The position numbers and the translations under genes were made by a program. From Bacteroidota bacterium (GTDB lineage Bacteria > Bacteroidota > Bacteroidia > Cytophagales > Cyclobacteriaceae): a stretch of 23,302 bases of DNA. A model generated the notes under the pieces. It was not told the origin of the DNA. It did not search any database and worked only from the letters and a program-made list of their open reading frames with translations. The stretch covers positions 1-23,302 of the forward strand of contig JAEZBX010000279.1 in NCBI GenBank assembly GCA_023412765.1, in the 5' to 3' direction. Shown in pieces: positions 6,747 through 15,185 of the stretch. Position 1 is the stretch's first letter; each line of letters begins with the position of its first letter.

Positions 6747-8798
6747 CTAGAACCGTATAACCAGTTGGGCTTTAATATCGTTCCTTACATTTCCATCAAT
6801 TCGGTCGGCGCTTGTACCAATCTCATCCTGGTTTTCATATCGCATGTGTGCATAGCGAAACCATACTCCAAAATGTTTATTAATCTTATATTCAATTATG
6901 AGGATCTTCCGTATTCCTGTTCCGGCATATGCTGGCATTGAGTATGCAAGCCAGACATCATTTTCATAGACATATTGCCGGTTATCATAGTCGCCGGTTT
7001 CAAAAATACCGTATCGCGTTGTGATTTTCAGTTTTCCGAAGTCAGCGATCAAATCCTGCATTAATGCAAACCCTTCAGTTGTATTTTTATTGATTGAAAA
7101 TGTGCTGAATTGAGCTCGACTTTTTATCCGAACCTTTGCATGTGGAGAATAGTCAAAGCTAATCCAATAGTTTTTTTTTACTCCAATGGAAGTCTGATAC
7201 TGATTCACATTTTCACCATCTACATTTCTGACTTTCGATTCCTCTCGCGCCTGGACAAACACCTTCACCTTTCTGCTCGGGTCCCAACTAAAACGCAACA
7301 ACCATTCATGCCCTGTTGATGGTGCGTATGCACGAAATCTTAGCCACGGGAATTTGAAGTAGTCAAGATAACCAGCCAGCGCGTACCGTCGGTTAAAAGT
7401 ATATTTCCATCCCCAGTAAATTCCGGTTTCATTCTGTGAATTGCCACTTTCTCCAAAACCGCTGGAATAGAACGAATAGAAATCTCGTTCATACTTTCTG
7501 AACAAAACAGCGGCATCTAATCTCGGCGCTACAGTCGCCAGTATCCCGGTCGTTGTCCCAAAGCCGCCATTGAATGAACGGACAAACTCGCTGAAAATCG
7601 AGATGTTTCCGAGGGTATAGTTTGCATAGATGCCGACGTTTTGATTTGTCTTTCCCGAAAAGGCAAATTGATTATAAGGTGACGGCTTGCGATGAACCGG
7701 GCGATGGAAGTCGATGCGATTGAACATGATACCTGCGTCAAGTTTGTCGTGATTGAATTGAACAACAGCACCAAAATTTCTTTCTGCGCTGGATTTTCGA
7801 TTGGCAAGTTCCTTATTATTGCGATGAAGGCCGGAAAGTTGAAAAGAAGAAATTATTTCTTCCTCATCTGAATTTCCAAACGATGCATCTTTACGAATGC
7901 TGGAAAAAAATCCGGTAACAGATATTTGGTCAGTTGCGCGAACAGTCGCACCGATGCCGCGCATTGTACCGGCTTCATTGACGGAGGTGTATGGAAGTAA
8001 TCCGACATTGCTTCGCCTGACTGCAGCAATGGTCTCGCTTCCCTTGCCCGATCCAAACATTCCACCGATCATGATACCCTGGCCGAATTGTCCCTGAAAG
8101 TCACCAATGATAAAATTCTGTAACACCCCTTTATTTTGTATCTGAATATGACCTGAGAGATAATCGGCGCCATAATACCTGGAGGCTGGCGCCCAACGAA
8201 TTTGCTCGCCAGGATCTTTTTCGGCTGTAAATCCTAAACTGAAGTCACCAGGTCTACTCGTCCGAAAGCGCATAAATAATTTGTCCGGTGATCCTTTAAA
8301 GCGTGAATCTTGTTCCGGTTTATCGGTAAATCCATGTTTAGATTGTAGGGTGCGTTCATAGCGGAACAGAAAATAGTTTTGGCTTTCTGTCTTGATGCGT
8401 TTTAACAGCGAAAGGTTTATCGCCTGGCCTGGATCGGTGACCGTAACAAATGGTACGATCTTGTAAATCGTTGCAAGGTCAAAGTCAGGAATAGCTTGAA
8501 GTTCGTACACGGAAATCAACGGACCATTATCCGTCCTGTACTGAATAAGTCGATCGACCTGAGCTTCGGAAAGTATCCTCATAAAACGGATCTCTTCAAG
8601 GGTAGCGCTATTGATGTTAAGAGGAACGGCGAACAGTTGTTGAAGATTTTCATAAAGCTCTTCGTAGTTTAGATCAGCATCGGGTAGCCCGAACAGTTCA
8701 TCGGCCACCTCGCTGATATCTCCTTCTTCCCTGGGAAACTCCTGTGCACCAAGCGATGTAACAATGAAAATCAATAATATGACAGTTAGAAAGTTCAC
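6747..8798 (-). CDS. Helix-hairpin-helix domain fused to an outer-membrane barrel
   Basis: A 683-residue exported protein. Residues 1-19 are a signal peptide. Residues 57-107 match the ComEA-type helix-hairpin-helix: PLNINSATLEEI (59-70), then RLIQYRTDNGPLISVYEL (83-100), followed by a second partial hairpin (QAIPDFD). In ComEA such a domain binds double-stranded DNA during uptake. From about 130 to the end the sequence has alternating aromatic and polar residues and ends in VIRF, as in outer-membrane beta-barrels. The start is GTG and overlaps the stop of the preceding barrel gene as GTGA, so the two are probably translated together. Proteins of this build are known as hypothetical HHH proteins in Bacteroidota. 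A link to DNA is inference; the fold could instead serve protein contact or barrel secretion. Confidence 0.8.
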   Translation of the reverse strand: MNFLTVILLIFIVTSLGAQEFPREEGDISEVADELFGLPDADLNYEELYENLQQLFAVPLNINSATLEEIRFMRILSEAQVDRLIQYRTDNGPLISVYELQAIPDFDLATIYKIVPFVTVTDPGQAINLSLLKRIKTESQNYFLFRYERTLQSKHGFTDKPEQDSRFKGSPDKLFMRFRTSRPGDFSLGFTAEKDPGEQIRWAPASRYYGADYLSGHIQIQNKGVLQNFIIGDFQGQFGQGIMIGGMFGSGKGSETIAAVRRSNVGLLPYTSVNEAGTMRGIGATVRATDQISVTGFFSSIRKDASFGNSDEEEIISSFQLSGLHRNNKELANRKSSAERNFGAVVQFNHDKLDAGIMFNRIDFHRPVHRKPSPYNQFAFSGKTNQNVGIYANYTLGNISIFSEFVRSFNGGFGTTTGILATVAPRLDAAVLFRKYERDFYSFYSSGFGESGNSQNETGIYWGWKYTFNRRYALAGYLDYFKFPWLRFRAYAPSTGHEWLLRFSWDPSRKVKVFVQAREESKVRNVDGENVNQYQTSIGVKKNYWISFDYSPHAKVRIKSRAQFSTFSINKNTTEGFALMQDLIADFGKLKITTRYGIFETGDYDNRQYVYENDVWLAYSMPAYAGTGIRKILIIEYKINKHFGVWFRYAHMRYENQDEIGTSADRIDGNVRNDIKAQLVIRF

Positions 8799-9613
8799 TG
8801 GACTCGGCCGAAAAAGTATGCAATGGTCGCCTGGTGACGTGAACCAATCACGAAGTTATGTTGGTATCCGTAATTAAGGGAAAACTTGGTGGGATGGAAG
8901 CCAAATCCAAACGAAAGGGTGGTAGGATTTAAAGTAAAACCTGTCCTGGCAATAAATTTTTTAAATGGTTTGTACTCTATACCCGACTTCCACCGAACTC
9001 GATTATCGAGATCTTTTTCTAACTCACTTGTAAGAAATGTTTGAGTGGTAATCTGAGCTCCAATTCCAAGAACTAAATAAGTAGGAAGTTTTTCGCTTTC
9101 AGTTTTTGATATGTCCGGCTGATTGATATTGCTTACATAAGCTCCGACCAATATTTTCTCTGCAAGTTTTGCTATTCCGCCAAAGCTGATGCTAAATACA
9201 CCCTTCGTTCCAAAGCCGGACGCCTTGTATTGGATGTAGTTTGCTTTTATGCCCAACGATGCCAACCCAAACGTATTGGAGAATCCAGCGCTGATTATTT
9301 GTTCACTGTAGAGGTCATCCCCAAATCGAAATACTCCCATACCAGCGACGCCTGGCTTGATCGGCATCGCGTATACCCCTGCCATCCTATTGAAGGATGC
9401 AAAGCCGGGTTGGGTATCATAACTAAATGATGCTACAGTTCTTTCAATTGTCGCCAGGCCAGCAACGTTATTGAACAGTGACCATTCATCTCTGAGACAG
9501 GCTGACGCGTTGCCCAATGCCGAAGATCGCGCACCCATCAGAATAGACGAGGATTGGGCAAAAGAAACTGAAAGGCATAACAGTGTTATGCCAACGGCTA
9601 ACAAATAATACAC
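8795..9613 (-). CDS. Outer-membrane barrel protein, PorV/PorQ-like
   Basis: A 272-residue exported protein with a signal peptide (about 1-19, cut after FAQ). The mature N-terminus carries the pattern GARSSALGNASACLRDEWSL followed by FNNVAGLA, which is typical of FadL/PorV/PorQ-like outer-membrane barrels (usual form GARxxGMGxAxVAxxDDxxxxxxNPAGLA). The rest has alternating beta strands. The start is GTG: an in-frame TAA lies two codons upstream, so no earlier start is possible. It overlaps the helix-hairpin-helix barrel gene by 4 bases and comes first in the transcript, which suggests that the products work together in the outer membrane. Type IX secretion proteins PorV and PorQ share this fold, but I do not see enough to name it as either. 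Confidence 0.72.
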   Translation of the reverse strand: MYYLLAVGITLLCLSVSFAQSSSILMGARSSALGNASACLRDEWSLFNNVAGLATIERTVASFSYDTQPGFASFNRMAGVYAMPIKPGVAGMGVFRFGDDLYSEQIISAGFSNTFGLASLGIKANYIQYKASGFGTKGVFSISFGGIAKLAEKILVGAYVSNINQPDISKTESEKLPTYLVLGIGAQITTQTFLTSELEKDLDNRVRWKSGIEYKPFKKFIARTGFTLNPTTLSFGFGFHPTKFSLNYGYQHNFVIGSRHQATIAYFFGRVQ

Positions 9614-9631
9614 AACGGGTTAATCTTTTAA

Positions 9632-9669
9632 TTGATTTTTAAATAAGGCAAACGAAAATCAAAAATCAA
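9632..9669. repeat. A/T-rich inverted repeat between two barrel genes
   Basis: TTGATTTTT (9632-9640) and AAAAATCAA (9661-9669) are a perfect 9-base inverted repeat with a 20-base spacer, in the 74-base gap between the BamA-like gene and the PorV-like gene. It could be a weak terminator or a protein site. The A/T-rich make-up means that chance is also possible. Confidence 0.35.
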
Positions 9670-9687
9670 GAGCGTAGGCAGAATTAA

Positions 9688-11139
9688 TCAAAATTCTTTC
9701 CTGACATGGAAGAAGAATCCGTTTTCGCCCTCGCCATTAAATGTGTATTCAAATCGAAACACAGTGTCATAAGAAGCGACAATATCGATACCTCCTCCAG
9801 CACTGCTCAATAATTTGTCTGACAGTCGGTTGCTAATAGTATAGTCAGGATATCCCCGTACATATCCGAGGTCAGCGTACGTTTTAATGAAGATCGAAAC
9901 GGGAATATGACGAAACTGCGGAATAGGCATCATTGCCCAGTGATAGGTGCGATGGAACACCCGTTTTTTTACCGTCATCTTGTTCAACGCATAGGCTAAG
10001 CCTTCTATGAGATAGATTTCGTACCCGCGGGTAAACTGTCGCCTATATCCCATAGCCCCATAGTTGCTATATGGTACATCATCCGGTGAGCTGATATATC
10101 CGATTATATTGTTCGCTAAAAAGAAATCGTTTTTCAAGTCAAAGAATTTAGCGTACGATACGCTTGCTTCCCATTTTTTCAGATCGTCTTTTTCTGCGAT
10201 GCCACTTCTTGCTGCGATTAAAGTAAAATAGTGTCCGCGCAAAGGATATCCCACATAATCTCGCCGATCTGAGATAAATTGATAGGAAATGATTCCATAG
10301 CGCTGACTGTTCTTGTCATTTGCAAGATAGTCTGGATTTAAAAGCGTTATCGTGTCGTTGACATGATTGCTGCGATACTCGGCCTTCAGTGCATGTGACA
10401 CGTAGAATGAATTTCTATAGGTATAGGTAATTCCTCCTCCTCGTGTGGTCCGTAGAATGTCGTCGTCTTTCAGGAATTCTAATCTGTGATCAACGGTCCG
10501 GTAAGCAAGGTTTTTAGTCTCTGTAAAGTCGGCATCTATGATCAGTCCATGCTTTTGTTTTTTGTCGATGTATGGGAATCTATATGATAATTCAAATCGA
10601 CGTTGAAAACCAAATTGCGCAGTGAGGCGCAACGTTTCGTTTCTCCCACGCATGTTGAATTGATATAGGCGCAATCCGAAGTTGACTCGACTGAAATCAT
10701 GATCGTAAGTTTGCCACCATTCATTGAAATTGCGATCTGACAATTCAAAAATTGGTGCGGGAAACGTATACCAGCGCTCATTCAGATCAATGAGGAGATC
10801 TACGAAGCCCTGTTGCAATTCGAGCGGACGAATCTCGACAGTGTTAAAAAGTCGTGTGTTGATCAGCTTCTTTTTATCGGTTTCAAGAATGCCGGGTAAA
10901 TCGAGGCTGTATATAATGTCGCCTTGCCTGAGCGTTAATTCGCGCAGAACAATTTGATCGCGAGTGATCCTGTTTCCTACTATAAAAATCCGGTTGATCC
11001 GGATGAACGATGCGACTGTATCAGGTCTTTGGTTGATGGGTGAAGTGCTGATCGTATCGGGCACGGTTGTTCGCTCTTGTTGTGCGTAAAGCCCACAAGT
11101 TTGTATTGATAGTACGATACATAAGATTAAGGCCCGCAT
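9688..11139 (-). CDS. BamA/TamA-like outer-membrane protein, single POTRA
   Basis: A 483-residue member of the Omp85 superfamily. A signal peptide (1-19) is followed by one POTRA domain at about 45-122, seen in FIRINRIFIVGNRITRDQIV and DKKKLINTRLFNTVEIRP. The Omp85 barrel follows to the end. FTRGYE, in the C-terminal third, corresponds to the conserved VRGF/Y loop-6 motif, and the protein ends in phenylalanine. BamA has five POTRA domains and about 800 residues, so this is not the main BamA but one of the short paralogs common in Bacteroidota, possibly for insertion or secretion of particular proteins. It lies 41 bases after lgt and before two barrel genes, so an envelope-biogenesis block is likely. 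Its client is unknown. Confidence 0.85.
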   Translation of the reverse strand: MRALILCIVLSIQTCGLYAQQERTTVPDTISTSPINQRPDTVASFIRINRIFIVGNRITRDQIVLRELTLRQGDIIYSLDLPGILETDKKKLINTRLFNTVEIRPLELQQGFVDLLIDLNERWYTFPAPIFELSDRNFNEWWQTYDHDFSRVNFGLRLYQFNMRGRNETLRLTAQFGFQRRFELSYRFPYIDKKQKHGLIIDADFTETKNLAYRTVDHRLEFLKDDDILRTTRGGGITYTYRNSFYVSHALKAEYRSNHVNDTITLLNPDYLANDKNSQRYGIISYQFISDRRDYVGYPLRGHYFTLIAARSGIAEKDDLKKWEASVSYAKFFDLKNDFFLANNIIGYISSPDDVPYSNYGAMGYRRQFTRGYEIYLIEGLAYALNKMTVKKRVFHRTYHWAMMPIPQFRHIPVSIFIKTYADLGYVRGYPDYTISNRLSDKLLSSAGGGIDIVASYDTVFRFEYTFNGEGENGFFFHVRKEF

Positions 11140-11180
11140 CTTGTTCCGCTTCGATTGCCACCACCCGTAACGTTAAGAAT

Positions 11181-12311
11181 CTATTTCTTCATTTCACCAG
11201 TAGCTATATTCTGTTGACGGTAGGATAGAATAACAATAATTATTCCGGCAATCACTAAAGGGATACTGAGAATCTGGCCCATATTCAATAGCATACCTTC
11301 TTCAAATGCCTCCTGATTTTCCTTTATGAACTCAAAGAAAAAACGCAGGCCAAAGCACCAAATAAGAAATATCCCCAATAAACGCCCCGGCGGCAAATTC
11401 TCCCTATATCCCGACCAGATCCAGAACAGAAACAAAAACAGGATAACGCATGAAATCGACTCATAGAGTTGAGCCGGATGTCTCGCGATTCCGTATGTGC
11501 TGATCCTTGAACCGAGTTTTCCATCATTCAGCAATTGCACTCCTGATGTTGTATTGCCCTGATTGCTGGCAAAATATTCCGTCAGGTTGTTACCGAGTAC
11601 ATTTCGCGCTGTAATATCAGTAAAGCTTCGTGCTTGCTCGCCCGTTACGCCTTTCTTAAAAAACAAATAGATATTGAGCGGCACATTGGGAGATTCAATT
11701 CTTGGGATGGAATCATTTGGCTTGATGATTACGGACTCCACAATTCCATCGCGATCAACGCGGGGATCGGTGATTGTCTCAGGAAACTTATTTACAAAGA
11801 CCACACCCCACGGCTTGGTGGTAGGCAATCCAATAATTTCTGAGTTGAAATAATTCCCCAGACGAATTAATGCTCCTGTAAGCGCAACTACAATTACAAT
11901 TCGATCGACCACTTGTAAGAACGTTTGCCCAGGCTTTTTCTTTCGGCTGTACAACCATAATGCAAAAAGAATTCCTATAGCGGCTCCATGGCTTGCAAGA
12001 CCTTGCAAGCCTGTAAAACGAAATGGACTGAATTCAAAAGGAAGAAAAATACTTAATGGATTTTCCGTAATGATCTCCGGTTGATAAAATATTACGTGCC
12101 CAAGTCGCGCTCCGAGAATGGTAGCGACTACCATGTAAATTGTTAACGTGTCAACGTCATTTTCCGCCTTGCCTTCTTTTTTATAAAAATGATACATAAA
12201 CTGTTGGCTGATGAGAAATCCCAGCGCGAAAAACAACCCGTACCAACGAAGTGAAAAGCTGCCGTAGGAAAATATCTCCGGACTACCGTTCCAAATAATG
12301 TAATTAAGCAT
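11181..12311 (-). CDS. lgt: Prolipoprotein diacylglyceryl transferase
   Basis: Lgt moves diacylglycerol from phosphatidylglycerol to the lipobox cysteine of prolipoproteins in the inner membrane. The family motifs are present: the SHGAAIG block with H108, RLGNYFNSE with R150, N153 and E158, and ARHPAQLYES with R277. Seven or so membrane spans fit the usual fold. At 376 residues it is longer than the E. coli enzyme (about 290). The extra length is mainly in the periplasmic stretch at 172-274, before the RHP motif. The frame is open to an ATG at 12317 and a TTG at 12326; I took the ATG at 12311 because MLNYIIWNGSPEIF matches the usual N-terminus. A -7 box lies immediately upstream. Confidence 0.94.
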   Translation of the reverse strand: MLNYIIWNGSPEIFSYGSFSLRWYGLFFALGFLISQQFMYHFYKKEGKAENDVDTLTIYMVVATILGARLGHVIFYQPEIITENPLSIFLPFEFSPFRFTGLQGLASHGAAIGILFALWLYSRKKKPGQTFLQVVDRIVIVVALTGALIRLGNYFNSEIIGLPTTKPWGVVFVNKFPETITDPRVDRDGIVESVIIKPNDSIPRIESPNVPLNIYLFFKKGVTGEQARSFTDITARNVLGNNLTEYFASNQGNTTSGVQLLNDGKLGSRISTYGIARHPAQLYESISCVILFLFLFWIWSGYRENLPPGRLLGIFLIWCFGLRFFFEFIKENQEAFEEGMLLNMGQILSIPLVIAGIIIVILSYRQQNIATGEMKK

Positions 12312-12323
12312 CGACATAGTGGG

Positions 12324-12331
12324 CAAATATA
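12324..12331 (-). promoter_or_regulatory. Bacteroidota -7 box before lgt
   Basis: TATATTTG on the minus strand is an exact match to the TAnnTTTG element used by the primary sigma factor of Bacteroidota. It ends 7 bases before the ATG at 12317 and 13 before the ATG at 12311. No clear -33 TTTG is seen about 20 bases upstream. If used, the lgt transcript would have almost no leader. Confidence 0.4.
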
Positions 12332-12390
12332 ATCTGTTAATTCATATCATCAGAGATCGCGTTCCTGGCTGTGCCGGATAATTGGCTCTG

Positions 12391-14229
12391 TTAGGCATTC
12401 TCCAACATACTTATTTCTTCAAGAAATCCAGAGGAAAGAATAGGGAATCGGCACCAGCTTCTGGGATCCACATTTAAATCGTCCAGGTGCAGGGATGGAG
12501 CGAACCGCTCTCTTTTCCACTGGTTTGCAGACCACAATCGAAAAAATTTAGCGATGTATGTTTTTAGGGCGGAAGATTCATAGTTATCCTTCATTGACTC
12601 ATATACTGCGACGGGTGATTTGCGATAGTAGATGGCGTGCTGTTCGATTTCTACCAAAATTGAATAGGGCATCAAATCCTGTTCGTCAGTCTGCTGTTTT
12701 TCCAAAGGACGAAGTTCAGCAGTAGGCTGCAGGTTGTTCACCAAAGACAAGCCTGGATGATCTAATGCCTTTTCTGCCCACCGTAACCATTGTATGATAA
12801 ACGGTTTACTCAATCCAGCGATCGGCGCAAAACTGCCGCTTGTGTCTCCATCCATCGTGGCGTATCCAAGATCTCCTTCACTTCTGTTTGATGTTGTTAA
12901 TAAGACGGCCTGCTTTACGTTCGCAAGCATCCATATGATGGGCGACCGAGTCCGGGCCTGGATATTTTGAAGCGCTATATCGTCAGCTACCCACGTCAGT
13001 TTTCTTCCAATAGCATTTTCAATTTTAGAAGTATATGCTGCAACCTCTTCATCAATTTTCCAATGATGAAATTCAGCGCCGATAGATTCTGCCAAAAGTT
13101 TTGCTGCATCAAATGTGGTCTGTGACGAATTTTCCGTTCCCTGGTAAGCGCATGAGAGCAAAAGACCCACAGCCGATTTCCAGGAGTCACATTGCGGAAT
13201 CCGGATGCTTTTACAAAATGCCTCGGCTCCCAGTTCTCTCCATGCCCTTTTGATCATTTCCGCAACCACTATCGCACACATAGAGGAATCCGCGCCACCG
13301 CTCAACGACAATACAAAGCCCTTAGCTTTGCTTTTCCTGAGATAATCGTATAGCCCAAGCGTTATTGCTTCCGCCAGATCTTCGTTTTGTTCCTTGTTGT
13401 CGGTAGATGCTATTTCAAGAGTTCGCAAGGGGTCTTCAAAATCCACTTCAGCCGCCAGCACATTAAATGGTTTAAAAGAAAATCTGTTATTAACCGCAAT
13501 CAGTTTTCCATTTTGCCCGATAATAATATCCCCGTCATAAATCATCCGGCCTGCTTCGTTGCCCAATAGGTTAGCAAAGACATAAGCGCAATTGAACATT
13601 CCTGAACCGTCGAGGACCACCTGCTTTTCCCTCAACAGACTTTTCACCATAGCAAAATGGCTGGCGCTGGGGTTAAGGATCAACTGCACACCTCGCTTAG
13701 CAAGGCTGTGACCTGGCCTGTCTTCGTTACGCCATCCATCCTCGCAGATCTCAAATCCGAAACGAATACCCTCTACATCATAAACTAAATCACCAACAGT
13801 TATTTTCTCATCAACTCGGTTGATCTCCAGTGTTTGTCCCCCCATCCAGGGATCAAACCAACGGGGTTCATAGTGTACGCCATCTCGTGCGAGAAATTGT
13901 TTCAACGTAATTCCTAAAATCTTTTCATTGCTGATAACACACGCACCATTGTAGACCGTCCTTCCGATACGCAATGGGAGACCGACACTAACAGTAATTC
14001 CGCTGCAAAACTTTCTGATTTTCAACAGTTCCTCCCATGCTCGTTCTGGAAGCCATTCGCTAAGAAATAGGTCCTCGCATCCATATCCTGTGATACATAA
14101 TTCTGGCAAGCAAAGAATTTTTATTTGCCGGGTCCTGGCCTCCTGAATGGCAGCGATAATATTGCTGGTGTTGTTTGACCAGTCAAATGGAATCTGATTT
14201 ACAGTTGCACCACCAATGAGTAGTTTCAT
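12391..14229 (-). CDS. nadE: Glutamine-dependent NAD+ synthetase
   Basis: The enzyme makes NAD+ from deamido-NAD+, ATP and glutamine, the last step of NAD synthesis. Both parts are complete in 612 residues. The N-terminal nitrilase-type glutaminase has its catalytic triad E43 (LPELCITGYG), K110 (GITLKQ) and C162 (GFEICEDGW). The C-terminal ATP-pyrophosphatase synthetase has the P-loop SGGADSS at 310-316, then the TTSNRSE and TMDGDTSG blocks that bind ATP and deamido-NAD+. The ATG at 14229 gives a normal N-terminus. A -7 box at 14314-14321 suggests its own promoter with a leader of about 80 bases that holds AGCTGTC repeats. It follows rnc on the same strand and precedes lgt by 79 bases. Confidence 0.95.
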   Translation of the reverse strand: MKLLIGGATVNQIPFDWSNNTSNIIAAIQEARTRQIKILCLPELCITGYGCEDLFLSEWLPERAWEELLKIRKFCSGITVSVGLPLRIGRTVYNGACVISNEKILGITLKQFLARDGVHYEPRWFDPWMGGQTLEINRVDEKITVGDLVYDVEGIRFGFEICEDGWRNEDRPGHSLAKRGVQLILNPSASHFAMVKSLLREKQVVLDGSGMFNCAYVFANLLGNEAGRMIYDGDIIIGQNGKLIAVNNRFSFKPFNVLAAEVDFEDPLRTLEIASTDNKEQNEDLAEAITLGLYDYLRKSKAKGFVLSLSGGADSSMCAIVVAEMIKRAWRELGAEAFCKSIRIPQCDSWKSAVGLLLSCAYQGTENSSQTTFDAAKLLAESIGAEFHHWKIDEEVAAYTSKIENAIGRKLTWVADDIALQNIQARTRSPIIWMLANVKQAVLLTTSNRSEGDLGYATMDGDTSGSFAPIAGLSKPFIIQWLRWAEKALDHPGLSLVNNLQPTAELRPLEKQQTDEQDLMPYSILVEIEQHAIYYRKSPVAVYESMKDNYESSALKTYIAKFFRLWSANQWKRERFAPSLHLDDLNVDPRSWCRFPILSSGFLEEISMLENA

Positions 14230-14236
14230 TCTTTTA

Positions 14237-14268
14237 AGCTGTCAGCTGTCAGGCGTCATCCGACAGCT
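14237..14268. repeat. AGCTGTC heptamer repeat with inverted copy
   Basis: Two exact AGCTGTC copies (14237-14250) and one variant AGGCGTC (14251-14257) run in tandem. They are followed by the inverted copy GACAGCT at 14262-14268. The block can fold as a 7-base-pair hairpin with an 11-base loop in the 5' leader of nadE, ending 8 bases before its start codon. The same word recurs near the rnc and fabF stop codons. Confidence 0.65.
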
Positions 14269-14313
14269 ACCTGCTATCGTGTTAGACCACCTTTTACTAT
14301 TTCATTCATCTAT

Positions 14314-14321
14314 CAAATATA
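14314..14321 (-). promoter_or_regulatory. Bacteroidota -7 box before nadE
   Basis: TATATTTG on the minus strand matches TAnnTTTG exactly and sits about 85 bases before the nadE start. A matching -33 TTTG is not clear, so the call rests on the -7 element and on its place in the 132-base gap between rnc and nadE. Confidence 0.4.
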
Positions 14322-14343
14322 TCATCCCTAACGGAACACGTAT

Positions 14344-14363
14344 AAGCTGTCAGCTGATAGCTT
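14344..14363. repeat. Near-perfect 20-base palindrome at the rnc stop codon
   Basis: AAGCTGTCAGCTGATAGCTT reads the same on both strands except at one base pair. It is built from the AGCTGTC word and its variant AGCTGAT and overlaps the rnc stop codon (14362-14364). It may act in termination or mRNA 3'-end protection, but there is no U tract. Confidence 0.55.
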
Positions 14364-15114
14364 AGATCTTATCTATCAAGTCCAGCACCTCGCATGCCTT
14401 ATATGCAGCGTCTTGTTCAGCCTTCTTTTTACTATTACCGTATCCTGTACCCTTGGTCTCTTTATCTACCAGGACCTGGGCAGTGAATTCCTTGTGATTG
14501 CGTCCTTTTTTCACGTTGATGATTTCGAAGCGCACTTCCTTTCCTTCACGTTGAGCCCACTCGATAACCTTGCTTTTGAAATTCGAATTTGAATTGACAA
14601 GGTCATCAAGATCATAATTTGGAATGATCAATTTATCGATCACAAATTTCTTGGTGCGCAGGTACCCCTTGTCCAGGTAGATGGCTCCGACAATAGCCTC
14701 CAGGGTATTGCCCAGGATGACCTGTTGCAGGTGCGCGTTCTTCTGATCGTATTGTACGATGTTGGCAACGCCAATTTTTCTTGCCAGAAGATTCAGGGAT
14801 TCGCGATTAACAAGGCGCGAGCGAACTTCCGTAAGAAAACCTTCTGACTTAAATGGAAACTTCTTGAACAGGAAGTCGGCGACCGCAGCGCCCAGAATTG
14901 CATCTCCGAGATATTCAAGACGTTCGTTAGATTCCTTAAATCCGGACGCGACATTTTCTTTGGCTATCGAGCTGTGAACTGTTGCCAACCGATACAATTC
15001 CAGATTAGAGGGAGTGAACCCGGCGATGTTATGAATCGCAGACAATAGTTGCTTATCAGTCTGTTTGTCCGTCTTCGACTTTCCCTTCGGGATCTTAAGA
15101 ATCTTCCAAACCAA
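14362..15114 (-). CDS. rnc: Ribonuclease III
   Basis: RNase III cleaves double-stranded RNA in rRNA and mRNA processing. The 250-residue product has a catalytic domain with the signature NERLEYLGDAIL (63-74). This supplies E64, E67 and D71, which match E. coli E38, E41 and D45. The second cluster is GNTLEAIVGAIYLD. It supplies E139 for E117, but has N136 where E. coli has metal ligand D114. A double-stranded RNA-binding domain covers about 178-246 (FTAQVLVDKETKGTGYGNSKKKAEQDAA in two parts). The start is TTG, fixed by an in-frame TAA two codons upstream. The gene follows fabF by 76 bases, in the conserved acpP-fabF-rnc order. Confidence 0.95.
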   Translation of the reverse strand: MVWKILKIPKGKSKTDKQTDKQLLSAIHNIAGFTPSNLELYRLATVHSSIAKENVASGFKESNERLEYLGDAILGAAVADFLFKKFPFKSEGFLTEVRSRLVNRESLNLLARKIGVANIVQYDQKNAHLQQVILGNTLEAIVGAIYLDKGYLRTKKFVIDKLIIPNYDLDDLVNSNSNFKSKVIEWAQREGKEVRFEIINVKKGRNHKEFTAQVLVDKETKGTGYGNSKKKAEQDAAYKACEVLDLIDKI

Positions 15115-15185
15115 GCGTTAAATCGTTGAAAATATGGAGCTAATTTAGCAATTCTCCTTATTAAAATTTTTTCTCTCGTTAAGCC

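Noticed and set aside
6741..6754. GGTTC-GCTA-GAACC looks like a tRNA T-arm.
   Set aside because: The loop is 4 bases rather than 7, no acceptor or anticodon arm surrounds it, and it lies on the stop codon of the barrel gene.
8795..9613. Naming the small barrel as type IX secretion PorV or PorQ.
   Set aside because: Only the general barrel N-terminal pattern is visible, and no other type IX gene lies in the window.
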